Shown one piece after another: positions 36,713 through 41,186 of a stretch of DNA of 41,186 nt. The first letter of the stretch is position 1. Every line of letters starts with the position of its first letter. The notes under the pieces are model-generated. The model was given only the letters and a program-made list of their open reading frames with translations. It was not told where the DNA came from and made no database searches. Both the position numbers and the translations under genes were made by a program. Source of the DNA: Streptomyces sp. OR43 (lineage in GTDB: Bacteria; Actinomycetota; Actinomycetes; Streptomycetales; Streptomycetaceae); assembly GCF_008042275.1 (NCBI RefSeq), contig NZ_RDBK01000023.1:73150-114335 (forward strand), in the 5' to 3' direction.

Positions 36713-36848
36713 GCCGTGTGGTGAAGGTCCCGCCTGCCCGGCGACGCCTGGCACGCACACTCGCGGCGTTGCGGAAACGCGCTGGGCCGTTCACCGAGGT
36801 CCGGACCGCGGTGCCTCCAAGTGGATCAAAGGAATAACGTACGCCGAC

Positions 36849-37907
36849 ATGAGCACGACTGCAGTGGAGCGCCCCGCGTCCAGGGGCACGACGACGGCCC
36901 GCCGGCGGCGGGCCGTGGGGCTGGGCACGCTCCTGGTGATCCTCGTGGTCGCGGGAGCGGTGTCCCTGGCCGTGGGTGCGCGGGCGTTGAGCCCCGCCGA
37001 GGTGTGGCACGGGCTGTTCGCGGCGCCGGAATCCGACCAGCGGCTCACCGAGATCCGGCTCATCGTGCAGACCGTGCGGGTGCCCCGGACGGTGCTCGCC
37101 GTGGTGGCGGGCATCGCCCTGGGCGTCGGCGGCTCGCTGATCCAGGGCTACACGCGCAACCCGATCGCGGACACCGGCCTGCTGGGTGTGAACGCGGGCG
37201 CCTCGTTCGCGGTGGTGTCCGTCATCGCCGTCTTCGGGCTCACCGATCCGTTCCAGTACGTCTGGTTCGCCTTCCTCGGGGCGGCGCTCGCGGGTGTCGT
37301 CGTGTTCGGGCTGGCGAGCATCGGCAGGGGAGCGGGCAATCCGCTGACGCTGGCCCTGGCCGGTCAGGGGATCACCGTGTTCCTCGCGGCCATGACGACC
37401 GCGGTCGCGCTGTCGGACGAGAAGTCGCTGAACGCGCTGCGGTTCTGGAACGCGGGTTCCGTGGCCGGCGTCGGCTTCGAAGTCATCTGGCCGGTCACGG
37501 GGTTCATCGCGGCCGGGCTGGTGCTGGCGCTCACCGTGCTGCCCTCCCTCAACCTGCTGAACCTGGGCGACGACGTGGCCCGGGGACTGGGCGTGAACAT
37601 CGCGCTGAGCCGGACGGCCGGCATTCTCGCCATCACGCTGCTGGCCGGCGCGGCGACGGCGGCGTGCGGCCCCATCGCCTTCCTCGGGCTCATGGTCGCT
37701 CATGTGGCCCGCTATCTGACCGGACCGGACTACCGCTGGCTGGTGCCGTACGCCGGTCTCCTCGGCGCGGTGGTCCTGCTGGTCTGCGACATCGTGGGCC
37801 GGCTGGTGGTGCGGCCGGGCGAGTTGGACGCGGGCATCGTCGTCGCCCTGCTCGGCGCCCCGTTCTTCGCGGGTCTGGTCTGGCGCGGAAAGTTCAGGAG
37901 CGCATGA
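36849..37907 (+). CDS. cchC: Ferric-siderophore ABC transporter permease
   Basis: 352 residues, FecCD/BtuC family, about ten membrane segments. Family blocks: VRVPRTVLAVVAGIALGVGGSLIQGYTRNPIADTGLLGVNAGASF (about 76-120), LALAGQGITVFLAAMTTAVAL, and CGPIAFLGLMVAHVARYLTGPDYRWLVPYAGLLGA with the EAA-like coupling loop. It forms a heterodimer with CchD and imports ferric coelichelin or a similar hydroxamate. The start ATG 36849 (MSTTAVERPASRG) has AAAGGA rather far upstream (14 bases), so initiation may be weak. It overlaps cchD by 4 bases (ATGA). Confidence 0.92.
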   Translation: MSTTAVERPASRGTTTARRRRAVGLGTLLVILVVAGAVSLAVGARALSPAEVWHGLFAAPESDQRLTEIRLIVQTVRVPRTVLAVVAGIALGVGGSLIQGYTRNPIADTGLLGVNAGASFAVVSVIAVFGLTDPFQYVWFAFLGAALAGVVVFGLASIGRGAGNPLTLALAGQGITVFLAAMTTAVALSDEKSLNALRFWNAGSVAGVGFEVIWPVTGFIAAGLVLALTVLPSLNLLNLGDDVARGLGVNIALSRTAGILAITLLAGAATAACGPIAFLGLMVAHVARYLTGPDYRWLVPYAGLLGAVVLLVCDIVGRLVVRPGELDAGIVVALLGAPFFAGLVWRGKFRSA

Positions 37908-38971
37908 ACGTGACAGAGACGAAGACTTCGCCGGCGCCGGTGCCAGGTGTGCGGGTCGGCCGGATGTCGTTCGTATGGCGGCCCTGGCTCGTGCTGGTGA
38001 CGCTGCTCCTCGCGGCCGCGTGCTTCCTCGTGTTCTGCCTCTCCATCAGCGTCGGGGACTTCCCCATCGGGCTCTCCCGGGTGATCGCCACGCTCCTGGG
38101 CCGGGGCGAGCAGGTCGACGAGTTCGTGGTCATGGACCTGCGGATGCCGCGGGCCATGGCCGGACTCGTCGTGGGAATCGCGCTCGGGGTGTCCGGGGCG
38201 ATCACCCAGTCCGTGGCGCGAAATCCGCTGGCCAGCCCGGACGTTCTCGGCATCACCGGGGGCGCGGGCATGGTCGCGGTGTTCCTGGTGACGGCGTCGG
38301 GCGGGACCGCCGCGGCGGTCGTCGGCTCCGTGGGCCTCTCGGCGGCGGCGCTCGCCGGCGGCCTCGGGGCCGGGCTGCTGGTGTACTTCCTCGCGTGGCG
38401 GCGGGGGATCGACGGCTTCCGGCTCATCCTCATCGGTATCTCGGTGAGCGCCATGACGGAGGCGGTCTCGACCTGGCTGCTGGTCTCGGCGGACATCAGG
38501 GATGTGGCGCGGGCCCAGGCGTGGCTCGTCGGATCGCTGGACAACCGGTCGTGGGACGAGGTCCGGGTGGCACTGTGGTGCTCGCTGGTCCTGCTGGCCG
38601 TCGTGGCCTGCGTCGCGTTCCAGTTCAAGCCGATGCACCTCGGCGACGAGGTCGCCGCGGGCCTGGGCGTTCGGTTCACGAGGGTGCGGGCCATTCTCCT
38701 GCTGTGCGCGGTTCTGCTGGCCGCGGTCGCGGTGAGTGCGGCCGGTCCGGTCCCGTTCGTCGCGCTGGTGGCGCCGCAGGTGGCGATGCGTCTGGCGAGG
38801 TGCCCGACACCGCCGATGGTGGCCTCGGGGCTGACCGGTGCGCTGCTGCTGACGGGATCCGACCTGGTGGCGCGCTCGGCGCTGCCGATCGGCCTCCCGG
38901 TCGGGGTGGTCACCGCCGCGATCGGCGGACCCTTCCTGGTGTATCTGCTGGTACGGGCGAATCTCAGATAG
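37904..38971 (+). CDS. cchD: Ferric-siderophore ABC transporter permease
   Basis: 355 residues, FecCD family, second permease of the uptake system. Blocks: LRMPRAMAGLVVGIALGVSGAITQSVARNPLASPDVLGITGGAGM (about 81-125), ILIGISVSAMTEAVSTWLLV, and AGPVPFVALVAPQVAMRLARCPTPPMVASGLTGALLL. The N-terminal ~28 residues are a polar cytoplasmic extension. The ATG start overlaps the cchC stop and has CAGGAG 3 bases upstream. The stop TAG is directly followed by the ATG of cchE. Confidence 0.93.
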   Translation: MNVTETKTSPAPVPGVRVGRMSFVWRPWLVLVTLLLAAACFLVFCLSISVGDFPIGLSRVIATLLGRGEQVDEFVVMDLRMPRAMAGLVVGIALGVSGAITQSVARNPLASPDVLGITGGAGMVAVFLVTASGGTAAAVVGSVGLSAAALAGGLGAGLLVYFLAWRRGIDGFRLILIGISVSAMTEAVSTWLLVSADIRDVARAQAWLVGSLDNRSWDEVRVALWCSLVLLAVVACVAFQFKPMHLGDEVAAGLGVRFTRVRAILLLCAVLLAAVAVSAAGPVPFVALVAPQVAMRLARCPTPPMVASGLTGALLLTGSDLVARSALPIGLPVGVVTAAIGGPFLVYLLVRANLR

Positions 38972-39853
38972 ATGAAAGACGAGTCGGACTACCCGGAGAA
39001 TGGGGGGCCTGTGGCCGTTCACCACACCACCACCGAGGTCGAGTCGGTGGGCACGGACGCCGCCCGGCTGGCGGCCAGAGGCATCACGGTCGGGTACGGC
39101 GGGCGGACCGTCATCGACGAGCTGGACGTCGCGATCCCACCGGGCGTGATCACCACGATCATCGGCCCCAACGGCTGTGGGAAATCCACGCTGTTGCGCA
39201 CGTTGACCCGCCTGCTCAAGCCCGTCAAGGGCGCGGTCGTCCTGGACGGGGAGGACATCGCCGGGCTCAGGACCAGGGATGTGGCGAAGAAGCTCGGCCT
39301 GCTGCCGCAGGCCCCCGTCGCTCCCGAAGGGCTGACGGTGGCCGACCTGGTCGCCCGCGGCCGGCATCCGCACCAGAGCTGGCTGCGGCAGTGGTCGTCG
39401 GACGACGCCGATGTGGTGGCGTCCGCGCTGGCCATGACCGGGGTGTCCGAACTGGCGGACCGTCCCGTCGACTCGCTGTCGGGCGGTCAGCGCCAGCGCG
39501 TCTGGATATCGATGGCACTGGCCCAGGGCACCGATCTGCTGTTGCTGGACGAGCCGACCACCTACCTGGACCTGGCGCACGCCATCGATGTGCTCGATCT
39601 GGTCGACGACCTGCACGAGTCGGGACGCACCGTGGTCATGGTGCTGCACGACCTCAACCTGGCCACCCGCTACAGCGACAACCTCGTCGTGATGCGCGAA
39701 GGCGCGATTCTGGCGCAGGGCCATCCCCGCGATGTGATCACCGCCGGGCTGCTGGAGGAGGCGTTCGGTCTGCGGGCCATGGTGATCGACGATCCGGTCG
39801 GCGACCGGCCGCTCATCGTGCCGATCGGCCGGACGCATGTATCGCTCAACTAG
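38972..39853 (+). CDS. cchE: Ferric-siderophore ABC transporter ATPase
   Basis: 293 residues, FecE/FepC type. Walker A GPNGCGKST (about 69-77), Q-loop LLPQAPV, signature LSGGQRQRVWISMALAQ, Walker B LLLLDEPTTYLDL, switch His in MVLHDLNLATRY. It powers CchC/CchD. ATG 38972 touches the cchD stop (TAGATG). An in-frame GTG at 39011, preceded by a G-run, is an alternative start giving 280 residues, closer to the usual family start before the core domain. It ends 114 bases before cchF. Confidence 0.94.
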   Translation: MKDESDYPENGGPVAVHHTTTEVESVGTDAARLAARGITVGYGGRTVIDELDVAIPPGVITTIIGPNGCGKSTLLRTLTRLLKPVKGAVVLDGEDIAGLRTRDVAKKLGLLPQAPVAPEGLTVADLVARGRHPHQSWLRQWSSDDADVVASALAMTGVSELADRPVDSLSGGQRQRVWISMALAQGTDLLLLDEPTTYLDLAHAIDVLDLVDDLHESGRTVVMVLHDLNLATRYSDNLVVMREGAILAQGHPRDVITAGLLEEAFGLRAMVIDDPVGDRPLIVPIGRTHVSLN

Positions 39854-39878
39854 GTTTTGAGCAAAGGAAATACAAAGG

Positions 39879-39897
39879 TTAGGCTAGGCTAACCTCA
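39879..39897 (+). promoter_or_regulatory. Iron box 1 upstream of cchF
   Basis: TTAGGCTAGGCTAACCTCA is close to the DmdR1 consensus (three differences by my count). It sits within the longer inverted repeat AGGTTAG-GCTAGG-CTAACCT at 39876-39895, about 70 bases before the cchF start. Confidence 0.75.
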
Positions 39898-39908
39898 CCC
39901 CATAGGGC

Positions 39909-39927
39909 TAAGGTTTGGCTGCCCTTA
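39909..39927 (+). promoter_or_regulatory. Iron box 2 (weaker) upstream of cchF
   Basis: TAAGGTTTGGCTGCCCTTA keeps TAAGG / CCTTA arms and the GGCT centre. It lies 30 bases (three helical turns) downstream of iron box 1, so two repressor dimers could bind the same face. Confidence 0.5.
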
Positions 39928-39967
39928 CACGGGGCCCATTGGACAGTGCGAAAGCAAGGGAATCCGG

Positions 39968-41026
39968 ATGCTCCTCCACAGAACGATGCTCACCAAGCCC
40001 TGGCAGCGGCTGGCGGCGACGGTCTCCGCCGCCGCCCTCGGCATCGGCCTCCTGGCGGGATGCGGCTCCGACTCGAAGGACGAGACGGACAAGGCGGGCG
40101 ACAAGGCCCCGGCCGCAGCAGGTGCGTTCCCGGTCACCGTGGAGCACGCGTTCGGATCCACCGAGATCAAGAAGGCGCCCGAGCGGGTCGTCTCGGTCGG
40201 CTACACGGACGACCAGACCATCCTGGCGTTCGGCATCAAGCCGGTCGGCATGGTGGACCAGTACCCGAACCCGGCCGGCAAGTCCCCCGACATCAACACC
40301 CAGTGGCCCTGGGTGAAGGACAAGTGGGGCGACGCCCGCCCCGAGGTCATCATGAAGAACGGTGACGCGGGCCCCAACTACGAGAAGATCGCCGCCCTTC
40401 GGCCCGACCTGATCATCGCGGTCTACTCGGAGGTCGACCAGGCCGCGTACGACAAGCTCTCCAAGATCGCCCCCACGGTGGGCCGCACCAAGGCGGAGAA
40501 GGAGCCCTTCAGCGCGCCCTGGCAGGACAACGCGCTCCACATCGCCAAGGCGCTCGGCAAGGAGGCCGAGGGTGCCACGATGGTGAAGGGCGTTCAGGCG
40601 CAGCTCGACGCGGCCGCCAAGGCCCACCCGGAGTTCGCGAACCAGACCGGTGTCGCCCTGTCCTGGTACGAGAAGTCCGTGGCGCCGTTCACTACCACCG
40701 ACGTACGCGGACGCCTGGTGACGGGCATCGGCTACAAGGGCGCGACGGAGATCGACAAGATCGCGGGCGGAAAGTTCTACACCGTGCTCTCGCCCGAGCG
40801 CATGGACCTCGTCGACGTCGACCGCATCTTCGTCATCAACGACAAGGCCGACCAGGAAGCCCTGAAGAAGTCCGAGCTGTTCAGCAACCTGAAGGCGGTC
40901 AAGGACGGCCGGGTGTCGTACCTGCTGGACAGCGAGGGTCCGGCGGTCGGCGCGGCCATCTCCCAGGGCACGCTGCTGTCGATGCCGTACGCGATCGACG
41001 AGCTCGTGAAGTCGGCCGAGCAGTGA
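39968..41026 (+). CDS. cchF: Ferric-siderophore-binding lipoprotein
   Basis: 352 residues, periplasmic-binding-protein family PF01497 (FepB/FhuD-like). The N-terminal signal peptide ends in the lipobox LLAGC with Cys32, the site of lipidation and attachment to the outer face of the membrane. The mature part has an acidic linker (SDSKDETDKAGDK) and two lobes: RVVSVGYTDDQTILAFGIKPVGMVD and ALRPDLIIAVYSEVDQAAYDKLSKIAPTV, later VDVDRIFVINDKAD. It delivers ferric siderophore to CchC/D/E. The start ATG 39968 has AAGGGAA 5 bases upstream; ATG 39986 is possible. Two iron boxes precede it, so it has its own iron-repressed promoter. Confidence 0.94.
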   Translation: MLLHRTMLTKPWQRLAATVSAAALGIGLLAGCGSDSKDETDKAGDKAPAAAGAFPVTVEHAFGSTEIKKAPERVVSVGYTDDQTILAFGIKPVGMVDQYPNPAGKSPDINTQWPWVKDKWGDARPEVIMKNGDAGPNYEKIAALRPDLIIAVYSEVDQAAYDKLSKIAPTVGRTKAEKEPFSAPWQDNALHIAKALGKEAEGATMVKGVQAQLDAAAKAHPEFANQTGVALSWYEKSVAPFTTTDVRGRLVTGIGYKGATEIDKIAGGKFYTVLSPERMDLVDVDRIFVINDKADQEALKKSELFSNLKAVKDGRVSYLLDSEGPAVGAAISQGTLLSMPYAIDELVKSAEQ

Positions 41027-41066
41027 CGTCGTCCGGCTCCCACGGCCTGACCGCCCCGGTCCGCGT

Positions 41067-41186
41067 GTGAGCACCACCGGCACCCGCGCCGTCCCGGCAA
41101 CGCTGCGCACGGCCACCGGAGGCGAGGCGAGGCGGTGGATCGCCGCGCACTGCCGCGAGGTTCCGTGGCTGACCTCGGCCACCGTG
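41067..41186 (+). CDS. cchG: Putative siderophore ABC exporter, N-terminal fragment
   Basis: An open frame from GTG 41067 to the window edge (40 codons) starts VSTTGTRAVPATLRTATGGE and continues with a RRWIAAHCREVPWLTSATV segment, as in the N-terminus of actinobacterial ABC exporters. It is 40 bases after cchF, in the place where coelichelin loci carry the exporter cchG. The ribosome site is weak and most of the gene is outside the window, so the identity rests mainly on gene order. Confidence 0.6.
   Translation, partial: MSTTGTRAVPATLRTATGGEARRWIAAHCREVPWLTSATV

Noticed and set aside
37730..39838. Long minus-strand open frame opposite cchC-cchE
   Set aside because: Antisense of three recognisable ABC-transporter genes; His/Arg/Asp-rich nonsense translation.

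Overview
The window is high-GC actinobacterial DNA and almost certainly Streptomyces. The signs are very strong GC bias at third codon positions, many GTG starts with GGAG-type ribosome sites, monomeric NADP isocitrate dehydrogenase, heterodimeric methylmalonyl-CoA mutase with MeaB, several small Streptomyces-type DUF proteins, and DmdR-type iron boxes in front of a coelichelin-like siderophore locus. About 40 genes can be supported. No rRNA, tRNA, CRISPR array, insertion sequence or prophage was seen.

Layout. Bases 1-15245 hold mostly metabolic genes: the end of a Xi-class glutathione-S-transferase-like gene, a TPR protein, idh, an orphan cytochrome oxidase subunit I (ctaD) with a small membrane protein, a type II NADH dehydrogenase, a short Rho paralogue, a tandem GNAT protein, and the mutA-mutB-meaB operon on the minus strand. 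Bases 15526-22558 are a run of small genes, several of which look stress related: DUF6325, SHOCT, a tyrosine phosphatase, two membrane/helical unknowns, a DnaJ-like DUF1992 protein, a GNAT, DUF6328, a double VOC protein, a DUF6479-type protein and an unknown. Three sigma-B-like promoter matches lie here. Bases 22651-26516 encode a three-subunit molybdenum hydroxylase of the PaoABC/YagTSR type. Bases 26681-28347 carry a HATPase protein and a class II glutamine amidotransferase, separated by a large inverted repeat. Bases 28820-34031 hold an Orn/Lys/Arg decarboxylase, a small VOC protein, an F420-dependent LLM oxidoreductase, a Rho_N-domain protein, an HhH DNA glycosylase-like protein and unknowns. 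Bases 34193-41186 are the left part of a coelichelin-type locus: cchA divergent from cchB-C-D-E-F-(G), with four iron boxes. The peptide synthetase would lie beyond the right edge.

Most striking observations. (1) A perfect 147-bp inverted repeat (27254-27400 / 27440-27586, 39-nt spacer) duplicates the promoter region and first 24 codons of the amidotransferase gene in opposite orientation and supplies the last residues of the upstream HATPase gene. (2) The Rho paralogue keeps its ATPase and translocation motifs, but by alignment from memory all four aromatic RNA contacts of the primary site are replaced; its leader is long and C/U-rich. (3) A ten-unit, exactly 16-bp tandem repeat separates two subunit genes of the molybdenum hydroxylase. 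Shorter tandem duplications sit at the 3' ends of two other genes. (4) Several leaders carry structures that could be regulatory.

All family assignments come from reading motifs by eye. No database search was run.
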